Shown here one piece after another: positions 1 through 10,100 of a DNA stretch of 53,820 nucleotides (its first letter is position 1; each line of letters opens with the position of its first letter). The translations under genes were made by a program, and so were the position numbers. Origin of the DNA: Gammaproteobacteria bacterium RIFCSPHIGHO2_12_FULL_38_11 (GTDB lineage: Bacteria; Pseudomonadota; Gammaproteobacteria; Coxiellales; Coxiellaceae); assembly GCA_001801515.1 (NCBI GenBank), contig MGXX01000065.1, positions 27,928 through 81,747 on the forward strand. Direction: 5' to 3'. The notes below the pieces were generated by a model, which was not told the DNA's origin, searched no databases, and worked only from the letters and a program-made list of their open reading frames with translations.

Positions 1-3000
1 ATCTGTTAAAATTATTCTCCAGCGCGCAATTAAATCTGAGTGATGTTCTATCCAAATATTCATACGTTGCATCATATTTTTTGTTGATGCGGAAAATGCA
101 ATCACACTGGCCGTTAGTTGTCGTTGTATTAAATCCAAATCACTTCTAAACGCCGCTTTAGCTAATACAGACCAACGATGAGTAACTGCCTGATCATTAA
201 TCTTATCGCGAAACCAATGTAAATCCAAACGGTCCACCAAATTAAAGTAAATTTGCGCAACGAGATACACATCTTCAGATTGTACATTAGCGGCTTCAAT
301 AATATTTAACGCATGAACCATTGACCTAACGCTCGCAATTCGTGTTGCAATCTCCTCTGGTACATGATCAGAAATTAATTGGTCTCGACGCAAATCAACA
401 TCTTCCTTATCACTGCCCACTAATAATTTGGGTAGGCGTTTATACAAACCTTTAATATGCGGTTCAAAATGCGCAATCATTTCAGGAATAGAAATTTGTT
501 CGCGCCAATTTCGCAACAGCCAACGGGTAGCACGACGGACTAAACGAACAACTTCATCCATCATTTGGTATTGCAATGACATATTAACACGGTAATCTAG
601 GGCTTCAATATCAGCAACCATTTCTGCAACATGAAAAATAGTAAAAGCAACCACAAATGCCCTGACAATTGCTGCAGTTGATGCGCCTGTTTCATCTGTC
701 ATTTGCTGCACAAAAGTAATACCCATGTGTGCAATCAAATGATTGCACAACTGTGTTGCTAAAATTTCATTACGAAGCCGATGCTTAAAAATAAAATCAC
801 GGTATTTTTTACATAAAATAGTTGGAAATGCATTTTTAATATAATCCATTAATGCAGGATCACTTAATAAATCAGATTGTAGAATTTCTTCTTTTAAAAT
901 AATTTTACTATAGGAAAATAAAACAGCCATTTCGGGTTGTGTTAAGCCTAATCCATTTGCACGACGTTCCAATAGCGTTTTTGCATCAGGCAAATATTCT
1001 AATGCACGATTAATTCTTCCTGCTTGCTCTTGCGCATTCAAATAATGCACATACAAACTCATATTTTTTGACGACAATAAAGTTAAAAAACTGACTGCTT
1101 GATTTTGATGGTAATTATTTTGCAATACCAAGCTCGACACTTCTTCTGTCATCGATGACAATAAATGATTGCGCTGTTTTATCGTTAAATCACTTGTTTC
1201 AACAATGGTATTTAATAAAATTTTAATATTGACTTCATGATCAGAGCAATCAACACCGGCTGAATTATCGATAAAATCAGTATTGATTAATCCGCCTAGC
1301 AAAGCATATTCAATACGACCAAGCTGCGTACACCCTAAATTACCCCCCTCAATCACAACACGCGCACGTAAATCAGCACCATTTACTCTGACCGCATCAT
1401 TAGTACGATCGCCCACAACAGCATGCGATTCTTCAATTGCTTTAACATAAGTGCCAATGCCACCATTCCACATTAGATCAACAGGTGCTTTTAAAATCGC
1501 CCGAATTAAATCATTGGGCGCCAATCGATCATCAACAATTTCCAGTAGTTTTTTTATTTCCGGTGTAATGGTAATAAATTTAGCGGCACGAGAATAAATA
1601 CCGCCCCCTTCAGAAATGCATTCAGGAGAATAATCCGCCCAGGTTGACCTGGGTAAAGCAAATACCCTTTGACGCTCTTGAAAACTCATTTTTGGATTGG
1701 GATTAGGATCTAAAAAAATATGCATGTGATTAAATGCAGCAACCAATTTCAAATGCTCAGATAATAAAACACCATTACCAAACACGTCCCCACTTAAATC
1801 ACCTATGCCAACGACCGTGATTTCTGTATTGTCGACATTAATATTTAAGCCTTGAAAATGTCTTTCTGCAGAAACCCACGCACCACGCGCCGTGATGCCC
1901 ATTTTTTTATGATCATAGCCTGTTGACCCACCTGATGCAAAAGCATCACCCAACCAAAAACCACTGTCGATCGCAATTTGATTGGCGATATCAGAAAAGG
2001 TTGCCGTTCCTTTATCAGCAGCAACCACTAAATAAGGATCAGCATCATCGTAACAAATGGTGTCCTTTGGAGAAATAACATCAAAACCATGATAATTATC
2101 TGTAATATCTAAAAGACCTTGAATAAAGCCTTTATAACAAACAATTGCTTCAGCAAAAATTTCATCACGCGTGCCATTGACAGGTAAATTTTTAGGGACA
2201 AATCCGCCCTTGGCTCCCGCAGGAACAATCACCGCATTTTTTACTTGTTGCGCTTTCATTAATCCTAGGATTTCTGTTCTGAAATCTTCCCTGCGATCTG
2301 ACCAGCGCAATCCGCCGCGAGCAACCTTAGCTGACCGCAAATGAATTCCTTCAAAACGGGGTGAATAAACAAAAATTTCAAATAAAGGTAAAGGGAGTGG
2401 CATTTCTGGAATTTTAGCTGGCGATAATTTAAGTGAAATATCACTTTTATTTTTTTGATAAAAGTTGGTACGCAAGGTCGCTTTAATGACGGATAACATT
2501 TGTCGAAAAATACGGTCTTCATCCAGCAATACCACTTCTTCAATTTGCGCTCGAATAGACACTTCAGCTTCTATCACTACACTTCCTGAAGGCTGCAGCA
2601 AAGGATCAAATAAGGCATGAAACAAATGCACAAGTGATTTGACCATTGAAGGATATTTCAAAAAAGTTTCTGCAACATATTGCGAACTGTAAGTAAACCC
2701 CGTCTGACGCAAATATTTAGTATAAGCGCGTAATAAAGCAATTTCGCGCCAATTTAATTGCGCATCCAATACCAACGCATTTAATAAATCATTTTCTGCT
2801 TGCCCCAACCAAATTTTATTAAAGGCTTCTTGAAAAATAGCGCGCACTTGATCAACCTCAAATGGCACATTTTTCGAAAAAATCAAGCTAAAATCGTTAA
2901 TCCATAATTGTCGACCATCTTTAAATAATAATTGATAGGGCTGTTCCTCAATAACACGCAAACCCATATTTTCTAAAATAGGCAAGGCATCTGATAATGG

Positions 3001-4752
3001 CACCGTTGCTTGATAACGAAATAATTTAAATTTAATTTCTTGGGCAGTTGAACCTAATGGGCGATACAAACTCATTCCTAATGCATCAGAACCGTCAAGG
3101 GCTTCAATGTGTTCGATATCAGAAAGCGCATGCATTGGTGTAAAAGCTTCGCGATAACCCGCAAAAAAAGCCCCCTTGTAACGGCTAATAAGAAAATTAC
3201 CGCGTTCTTCACCAAAATAACCCAATGCTGCTTCTTTAAATCTGTCTTTCCATGACTTAGAAACCTCGATTAAACGTGTGGTTAATTCATCGATATTGTA
3301 TCGCAATTTTTTTTTCGAAGGGACACGAATAACATAATGGATACGTGTTAATAATGCGGTGTAAAAATAAGTATAATAATTCGCTTCAATACCATGAAAT
3401 GTTTCCATTAATACATTTTGAATGCGCGCAATTAAGCTTGAATTAAAATTGTCGCGCGGTACGAATACCAAACACGAGACATACCGACCATAAGTATCAT
3501 CACGAACGAACAAACTGACTTTTCGTCGGTCCTGCAAATTTAAAATACCCATTGCAATGCGATATAGTTCATTCACCGGTGCTTGAAATAAATCATCACG
3601 CGGAAAAGTCTCTAGAATATGCATTAAATCTTTGCCCGCATGACTTTTGGGAGGTAGGCCAGATTTTTTCAAAATCGAAATGACTTTGAGTCGTAAAAAA
3701 GGAATTTGTTTAGGATGACTGCTATACGCTGTTGACGTATATAACCCAATAATACGGCGCTCACCAATTAACTGCCCCGCTTCATTAAAGCGTTTTATAC
3801 CAATGTAATCGGTATACGCTGGACGATGCACCGTTGCTACCGTGTTGGTTTTAGAAATCACGAGTAATTGTTTTGTTGATAACATGGATTCACGTGCTGA
3901 TTCAGGCAAGGCTGAAAATTGACGCGTTAGTTGACTATGACTTTCATCACGCAAAACACCCAAGCCTGAATGGGGAATTAAACGCAACGCCATCGCGTCA
4001 TGCTCGCCCTCAACTTCATAATCACGCACCCCTAAAAAGGTAAATTGTCCCTCTAAAAGCCATTTTAAAAAGGCAATAGACTCTTGAACTTCTTCTTTTG
4101 ATAATGTTTTTATAACACGCGATAAATCTTGAATTGATTCTTCAACCCGAGTTTGCATCGGCTTCCAATCTTGAACAACAACCTGTACATCAGACAACAC
4201 ACGATTTAAATTTTCTTCAATCATCGATAAAACAGCTGGATCGGTTTGTCGATCAATTTCCATGTACACAGGTGATTCAATTGAATCGCAAATCGGATGA
4301 TTTGCATTGTAACCCGTTATTTTTGTTACAAAACCTTCTGCATTACGTATAATTTTCATGCCGCCCATGTAAATCATCAAATGGACGGTAAACCCTAGGC
4401 GACCCATTTCCATGCGCACACTGTCGACAATAAAAGGCATGTCTTTCGTAATCAGCTCGATAACCGTATGCGTGGTATGCCAACCATCACACTCAAGTTC
4501 AGGATTAAAAAGATGAAAAAGCGGGCGAAGCGATTGCCGGGGTTTCGAAACCAGTACCCACTGGGAATACACCATGCCAAATAATTCTGCAACAGAACGA
4601 AATTTTAAATCGCTCTCCGCCGCATGTGAATAAAACAAACGAACAAAATTGGAAAAAAGCGCATATTGCGCCTCGTCGTGCAATTGTGTCTTGGCATATT
4701 GAACCACTTTAGAAATAAGCGACTTCATAGGGGGGTGATCTGCTATAGGCAT
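1..4752 (-). CDS. gdhB: NAD-specific glutamate dehydrogenase, large type (3' end outside window)
   Basis: This gene encodes the large (about 1600-residue) NAD-dependent glutamate dehydrogenase, which oxidatively deaminates glutamate to 2-oxoglutarate in the cytoplasm. The frame stays open from the ATG at 4752 to the window edge, giving 1584 residues, nearly the full family length. The catalytic core has GGLRWSDRREDF near residue 808 and PAGAKGGF near residue 842, followed by segments such as GIGDLSGDVFGNGV and RVVIEGGNLGCTQLGR that are typical of this family. The N-terminal part is the long regulatory extension, including MPFIVDSVRME. An AAGGTG ribosome site 8 bases upstream supports the ATG at 4752; a second ATG 24 bases on is possible. 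It is divergent from the response regulator gene across 127 bases. Amino acids, glutamate included, are major carbon sources in Legionella and Coxiella, which fits the inferred taxon. Confidence 0.95.
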   Translation of the reverse strand, partial: MPIADHPPMKSLISKVVQYAKTQLHDEAQYALFSNFVRLFYSHAAESDLKFRSVAELFGMVYSQWVLVSKPRQSLRPLFHLFNPELECDGWHTTHTVIELITKDMPFIVDSVRMEMGRLGFTVHLMIYMGGMKIIRNAEGFVTKITGYNANHPICDSIESPVYMEIDRQTDPAVLSMIEENLNRVLSDVQVVVQDWKPMQTRVEESIQDLSRVIKTLSKEEVQESIAFLKWLLEGQFTFLGVRDYEVEGEHDAMALRLIPHSGLGVLRDESHSQLTRQFSALPESARESMLSTKQLLVISKTNTVATVHRPAYTDYIGIKRFNEAGQLIGERRIIGLYTSTAYSSHPKQIPFLRLKVISILKKSGLPPKSHAGKDLMHILETFPRDDLFQAPVNELYRIAMGILNLQDRRKVSLFVRDDTYGRYVSCLVFVPRDNFNSSLIARIQNVLMETFHGIEANYYTYFYTALLTRIHYVIRVPSKKKLRYNIDELTTRLIEVSKSWKDRFKEAALGYFGEERGNFLISRYKGAFFAGYREAFTPMHALSDIEHIEALDGSDALGMSLYRPLGSTAQEIKFKLFRYQATVPLSDALPILENMGLRVIEEQPYQLLFKDGRQLWINDFSLIFSKNVPFEVDQVRAIFQEAFNKIWLGQAENDLLNALVLDAQLNWREIALLRAYTKYLRQTGFTYSSQYVAETFLKYPSMVKSLVHLFHALFDPLLQPSGSVVIEAEVSIRAQIEEVVLLDEDRIFRQMLSVIKATLRTNFYQKNKSDISLKLSPAKIPEMPLPLPLFEIFVYSPRFEGIHLRSAKVARGGLRWSDRREDFRTEILGLMKAQQVKNAVIVPAGAKGGFVPKNLPVNGTRDEIFAEAIVCYKGFIQGLLDITDNYHGFDVISPKDTICYDDADPYLVVAADKGTATFSDIANQIAIDSGFWLGDAFASGGSTGYDHKKMGITARGAWVSAERHFQGLNINVDNTEITVVGIGDLSGDVFGNGVLLSEHLKLVAAFNHMHIFLDPNPNPKMSFQERQRVFALPRSTWADYSPECISEGGGIYSRAAKFITITPEIKKLLEIVDDRLAPNDLIRAILKAPVDLMWNGGIGTYVKAIEESHAVVGDRTNDAVRVNGADLRARVVIEGGNLGCTQLGRIEYALLGGLINTDFIDNSAGVDCSDHEVNIKILLNTIVETSDLTIKQRNHLLSSMTEEVSSLVLQNNYHQNQAVSFLTLLSSKNMSLYVHYLNAQEQAGRINRALEYLPDAKTLLERRANGLGLTQPEMAVLFSYSKIILKEEILQSDLLSDPALMDYIKNAFPTILCKKYRDFIFKHRLRNEILATQLCNHLIAHMGITFVQQMTDETGASTAAIVRAFVVAFTIFHVAEMVADIEALDYRVNMSLQYQMMDEVVRLVRRATRWLLRNWREQISIPEMIAHFEPHIKGLYKRLPKLLVGSDKEDVDLRRDQLISDHVPEEIATRIASVRSMVHALNIIEAANVQSEDVYLVAQIYFNLVDRLDLHWFRDKINDQAVTHRWSVLAKAAFRSDLDLIQRQLTASVIAFSASTKNMMQRMNIWIEHHSDLIARWRIILTD

Positions 4753-4879
4753 AAAATGGCACCTTAGATTTGATCGCCAATCTTAACACGCGACCTAAAA
4801 ACGCTCAAATACTATCGCCACGGAAGTATCTCCCGTATTATAGTAACTTAGCGATACTGGAATATCACAGGAGAGTATT

Positions 4880-5557
4880 ATGCGTGTATTACTAGTCGAA
4901 GATGACGAATTGTTGGGCGACGGGATCTACTCTGGGTTAAAGCATTACGGACACACCGTTGATTGGGTTAAGGATGGCAAATCTGCCTATGAAGCATTGG
5001 CCCGCAAACAGGAAAGCTTTGATGTGGTTGTTCTTGATTTGGGATTACCTAGAATGTCTGGTCTTGAAATTTTAAAACGCATTCGCGAAAAAAATATTCC
5101 CGTACCCGTTTTGATTTTGACAGCAAAAGATACGGTTGAATCACGGGTTGAAGGACTTGATGCTGGTGCTGATGATTATTTATTGAAACCATTTGATCTT
5201 GATGAATTATGCGCACGCATGCGCGCACTGCAGCGCCGTTCTAAATCACGTGTACAACCATTATTAATTCATGGTGACATCAGCATTGATCCAGCTGCGC
5301 ATATTGTCACATTGAAAGAAGAACCGGTTGAATTATCGCGTCGTGAATTTACCTTATTACAAAAATTAGTGGAAAATGCTGGCCGCGTTATTTCAAGAGA
5401 TCAATTAAATCAAACGCTGTATGGTTGGGGTGAAAATATCGACAGTAACGCCCTGGAAGTGCACATCCATAATTTACGAAAACGCTTTGGCACCAAACTT
5501 ATTCGCACTATTCGCGGTGTGGGTTATATGGTAAAAGCAGAGAAAGAGGAATTTTAG
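4880..5557 (+). CDS. OmpR/PmrA-family response regulator
   Basis: A 225-residue two-component response regulator. The receiver domain (about residues 1-115) has the acidic pocket VEDDE, the phosphoacceptor Asp53 in VLDLGLP, the conserved Thr in LILTAKD and Lys in LLKPF. The C-terminal winged-helix DNA-binding domain (about 125-220) has SRREFTLLQKL and ends RTIRGVGYMVK. Resemblance is to the QseB/PmrA group. A GGAG ribosome site precedes the ATG, and the stop codon overlaps the GTG start of the kinase gene by one base (TAGTG), so the two are cotranscribed. In Legionella a PmrAB system controls many secreted effectors, which is suggestive beside the giant effector-like gene, but no clear PmrA box was seen. 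The symbol is left blank because QseB and PmrA cannot be told apart by eye. Confidence 0.95.
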   Translation: MRVLLVEDDELLGDGIYSGLKHYGHTVDWVKDGKSAYEALARKQESFDVVVLDLGLPRMSGLEILKRIREKNIPVPVLILTAKDTVESRVEGLDAGADDYLLKPFDLDELCARMRALQRRSKSRVQPLLIHGDISIDPAAHIVTLKEEPVELSRREFTLLQKLVENAGRVISRDQLNQTLYGWGENIDSNALEVHIHNLRKRFGTKLIRTIRGVGYMVKAEKEEF

Positions 5558-6996
5558 TGTCACTGGCACAGACACGGACACATATGAAAGATAAATTCAT
5601 GTCGCCTTCAATAAGAACCTATTTATTAATCAATTTATTATTGAGCGTCACACTCATCACCTCATTTGCAATCATTGGTAATTTATTTTTAGCGCATAAA
5701 GATATTCAACTGCAATTAGATGCACAATTAATTCGCACCACCTTGCGCATGCAAGCTATTTTTTCAGGCTCAATTGCACCCGCAGAATTAGCCACAATTC
5801 AAGAACGATTACGAAATGAAAATAAACATTTAGCAGAATTAAAAAGAACATCGAATTTAAAACCTGCTGCCATTGAACAAGCCGCAAGAAATTCAGAGTT
5901 TCAGATTTGGAATAGACACCACCAATTAATTTTACATTCTCGACACGCCCTAGAAACCCCGTTTTCAAATGGATCTGTTGGGCTGTCAACGCTATGGTTG
6001 GATGGTCATACATGGCGCGTGAGCACAGGATATAACAGTGAAAATCATTTAACAGTCATGGTTGCCGAGCGTGCAAACTATCGACAAGAACTTGAAAATC
6101 GTTTAACACAAGACTCTGTTGTCGTGATGCTCGTTACTTATCCCTTTTTAGGATTTTTGATTTGGGTTATCGTTGGACGTGGTCTTGACACCTTACGCCG
6201 TGTTGCAAAAGAAGTGAATCAACGCGCGCCATCTTATTTAGAACCAGTAGATTTAGAATCCGTGCCCTCTGAAATTGAACCGCTTGTCAGTGAATTAAAT
6301 AGTTTATTTGGGCGATTAAAAGCAGCCTTTGGCCGCGAAAAGCGATTTACAGCCGATGCAGCCCACGAATTAAAAACCCCCCTTGCTGCTTTAAGCACAC
6401 AAGCGCAGGTTGCCTTACGTGCCAAAACAGATGAAGAAAAAAATGAAGCCTTAATGAAAGTATTATTCGGCGTGCGGCGCAGTACACACGTCGTACAACA
6501 ATTATTAACCTTAAGTCGCATGGAACCCGAAGCCGGTCTGACAGACACAACGCCAGTTAATTTGGCAAAACAAGCAGGTGAAATTGCCGCGATGCTAGCG
6601 CCTACTGCAATTGAAAAAAATATCGAACTGGAATTGTTATCGCCAGACAGCAAAGCAACAATTGAAGGCAGTGCGACAGCCATTGATATTTTACTGCGTA
6701 ATTTAGTCGATAATGCTATTCGCTATTCACCACCCGATAGTTTTGTCACGATTGATATTCAAGAAGACAAAAAGCATGTGACCTTAATTGTTCGAGACAA
6801 CGGGCCAGGTATTCCAGAAAAGTTACGTAAACGCGTATTTGAGCGATTCTTTCGCGTCATTGGTTCCAACGCACTGGGTAGCGGATTGGGCTTAAGTATC
6901 GTTCAACAAATCGCAACACTGCATCACGCCAATATTGAGTTACACACGCCTACTGACGGCCAAGGAATTGAATTTAGAGTTGTTTTTAATAAATAA
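5557..6996 (+). CDS. Two-component sensor histidine kinase (QseC/PmrB type)
   Basis: A 479-residue inner-membrane sensor kinase that partners the regulator directly upstream. It has a first membrane helix at about residues 20-46, a periplasmic sensor region to about 185, a second helix containing YPFLGFLIWVIV, a HAMP-like linker, and then the kinase core. The H-box is AHELKTPLAAL with phosphoacceptor His270, the N-box NLVDNAIRYSPP, the G1 box VRDNGPGIPE and the G2 box GSGLGLSIVQ, so it looks catalytically complete. The start is GTG at 5557, overlapping the regulator stop and preceded by AGAGGA; a later ATG (residue 10) is an alternative. Its signal cannot be deduced from the sequence. It is followed by a 104-base gap before the giant gene. 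Confidence 0.95.
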   Translation: MSLAQTRTHMKDKFMSPSIRTYLLINLLLSVTLITSFAIIGNLFLAHKDIQLQLDAQLIRTTLRMQAIFSGSIAPAELATIQERLRNENKHLAELKRTSNLKPAAIEQAARNSEFQIWNRHHQLILHSRHALETPFSNGSVGLSTLWLDGHTWRVSTGYNSENHLTVMVAERANYRQELENRLTQDSVVVMLVTYPFLGFLIWVIVGRGLDTLRRVAKEVNQRAPSYLEPVDLESVPSEIEPLVSELNSLFGRLKAAFGREKRFTADAAHELKTPLAALSTQAQVALRAKTDEEKNEALMKVLFGVRRSTHVVQQLLTLSRMEPEAGLTDTTPVNLAKQAGEIAAMLAPTAIEKNIELELLSPDSKATIEGSATAIDILLRNLVDNAIRYSPPDSFVTIDIQEDKKHVTLIVRDNGPGIPEKLRKRVFERFFRVIGSNALGSGLGLSIVQQIATLHHANIELHTPTDGQGIEFRVVFNK

Positions 6997-7100
6997 GCAA
7001 GGTCGCCTCGTACGTTCACGCGATAATTCTCTCCTAATCTAATAAAACATTAAGCTTCATCTGTTATAACAAGTTATTAAAACAAAAGAAGGATGGTGCA

Positions 7101-10100
7101 ATGCCCGCCCTGGAACTACCACATAATTTTTACACTCTCGTCGGAACGGACCAAGAGCAATATCAAGAAACAGGTGGAGAGGATGGCCCTGACATCACGC
7201 AATCCATACAAAGCGGGAAATTACTGTGGAAAAAACCTGGCGAAGTAGCGATCCAACAGAAAAAAACAATTGTTCTCAGCTTTATCTGGCATGCGTTTAA
7301 AAAAACCGATCTCAATACAATAATTGAAAATTTCAATAATCCAAATTTCATTGATACATTAGAAAAATTAGATTACGTCAAAAGATTATTAGACTCTGGA
7401 TTTTCTGTTTTACTTCCAACGCAAAATGGATTAAAGGAATTAAAAGCGCCTATCTCATTAAAAACATTTGAGGCGTACCAAAAAGACGATTTAAGTGACG
7501 CAAAACGTTATTTCACCTATGGCACAACACTGAAGAAGAATCGAGATTCGCTGTTGTTATTAGACGATAAGACCTGTAAAGATCTAAAAAAAACAAATAC
7601 AATATTAGAATTAGATCCGCTAGACTTAATCGATATCGAGAACATCGAGAACAGCAAATTTGAAAATGTATTGACGGAAAAACAAGAAGCAATATTACAA
7701 AATAAATTACCGCCTTTTTGTCTCATTGAATCAACCTATCCCCATATAAAAATACCTTTTCTTGAATCAATGCGAAAAAATAAAAAAACAGGAAGAAAAG
7801 AAATATCACTTATCATTATTAATGCAAACAAAATTGATGAAGAAACATTAAGAAGTAGTGACCTTAGAAAAAGCGGTGTTGAATTTAAAATAGATGAGAG
7901 CCGCCGCTCAAGCGTAATGCTTACCATTTACAAGGCATTAAGAAAATCAGAAACGCCGATTCTCGCGATAGATATTGATGGAAGTTATTTTGACCATATA
8001 TCAATAAACTTTATAAACTTTATAGTCAATAAATTAAATTTATCGCAGCTAAAATCTTTTTCACTAGATGAGCCTTGCTTTTCTTTTGATTTTAAAATAC
8101 CCAGTAACTTTTTTTCACACTTTAGTGAACTAGAAACATTAAAACTCAATGACTACAATCTTGAACTGGACATTGCCAGTGCAATCGCACAATTACCCAA
8201 ATTAAAAAAATTAATAATTACTGATAGCGCAATAAAACTACCAAAAAAAGTATCAATTGCTCCGTATACCAGCGAAATAGAAGAGCTTCATTTATTAGAA
8301 GCAGGTTGTTTATATAAAATGATCCTTCATATTCAATTTCCAAAACTAAGAAAATTAATTATTCCGCGCAGCAATATAAACGAAAGACAACTTAGCGTTT
8401 TTCTTAAAGATGCCTATGATTTAGAAGAATTGGATTTATCGGAATGCACTAATATAGATTGGAATTCAGTTTTACTCCCCTCTTTTAAAAAATTAAAAAA
8501 ACTAACCTTGCCAAAAAATAACATGACCGAAGAGAAACTGAGTCAATTATTAGGCACATTGCCGAATGACAATACAACAATAATTGAGGAATTAAGCCTA
8601 AAGCAGTGTCCAATGATTGGAATAAGATCGCGTGTCATAAAAAAAATTTTAGCTGCAGGCACTGAAATTGATCCGATAAATACCTTTAGAATTGCAGTCC
8701 ATTTAGAGGGTGCTGAAGAGCTAGATTTCAACCACTGCACAGGCATTAAAAATATAATCAAATTTTACTCGCGTTTTTTCAACATTAAAAAAATTGATTT
8801 ATCCTATACCGATATCACTGTAGAAGAACTAAAAAAATTGCTAATCTCATCGACGAACTTAAAAGAGATAAATATCTCAAATTGTCCTAATTTAAAAACC
8901 CTTCCAGGAAATTTAGAATTATTGAAACTTTTGGTCTTGAAATTACCTCAAGATGACGTTGTAAAAATACTTAAAAATATCATTGAAAATTATCCTGAAT
9001 CTTACAAATCATATATAGCAACAATAAATGCATTGAATATAGATCGCAGTAGATTGCCAGCGACCACAAGAAATGAACCTACAACCGTTTTTCTCCCACA
9101 ATTTGCACAAGATGATGCTGAAACATCCAAGCAACTTAATGAAAAAATTGATTTCAATCAAGCGCCTAATTTAAGTCCAGGTCAAACACCCTATCATAAC
9201 CAGAAAGAAAGGGCTGATGCTAACACACACTATGACCCAGAAAAAGCGTTAACAAAACGCGAAATATTCTATGCGGCAAGTAATGCCGACTACCCTGCAC
9301 CTTCAATCAATCACTATCGATTAAGCTGTTACGATACGCTTACGCTCAATTCTGAAATTTGCGGGCAAAATAATGCTTTTACACTGTCAAATAAACCCGA
9401 CGCACTAGAAAAAATAGTAATCGTGAAATCAGATAACCTCTATTCTAATTTACATAAACTAGTCGAAGACGATAAAGGAAAATCAACACACGATAGCCAA
9501 TTTTTTTATGGGATAGTTGATTTAAAATTAAATCGTGAATGGCAAGCACTCCCTGCTTCGTCAGCAAAGGAAGTTATACTGCAATATCATTTAAATTTAC
9601 CGCTAGAGGTTGAATTTTCCTTTTCAAAGAAAAAAAATATTTATTATATCCGCAAAGGAGAAAAAGAGAATAAGGGGATCACTGAGGTTAAAATTGATTT
9701 TATTATTGAAAGAAAAAAACAAAACGGTAATTCAGTGTTACCAAATTATATTCAAACGCTACAAAAAGAAATAAGTGATTTTGGGATTGATTATGAACCA
9801 TCTAACGAAGATCCAAAAAATGGTGAAGGGCATCTACAGTATATTTTAGATAAAAAAGTAGGTGCTTGTCGGCATCGAGCTGTTGTTTTTATAAGCGAAT
9901 TAAAGAAAATTGAAAGAAAAAGTAATTTATCTGAAACCCCTGTCAATTATATCGGCAATGATATTCACGCTTTTATTGAAGTATTTTTCGGGGGTGAATG
10001 GATAAGCTGTGATTTGGGTGGATATCCTTGTAGAGAATCACTTGATAATAAAAATAAACCCACATTAACCGAAAATAAATCCACATTAACCGAAAATAAA

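Noticed and set aside
2265..2543. A 92-residue minus-strand frame
   Set aside because: It is an alternative frame inside the glutamate dehydrogenase gene, covering its conserved GGLRWSDR region.
6234..6683. A 149-residue minus-strand frame
   Set aside because: Antisense to the histidine kinase core, whose motifs are intact; no ribosome site.
6997..7100. A PmrA-type binding site upstream of the giant gene
   Set aside because: Only loose TTAATA-like matches occur in an AT-rich stretch; no tandem repeat with proper spacing was found.
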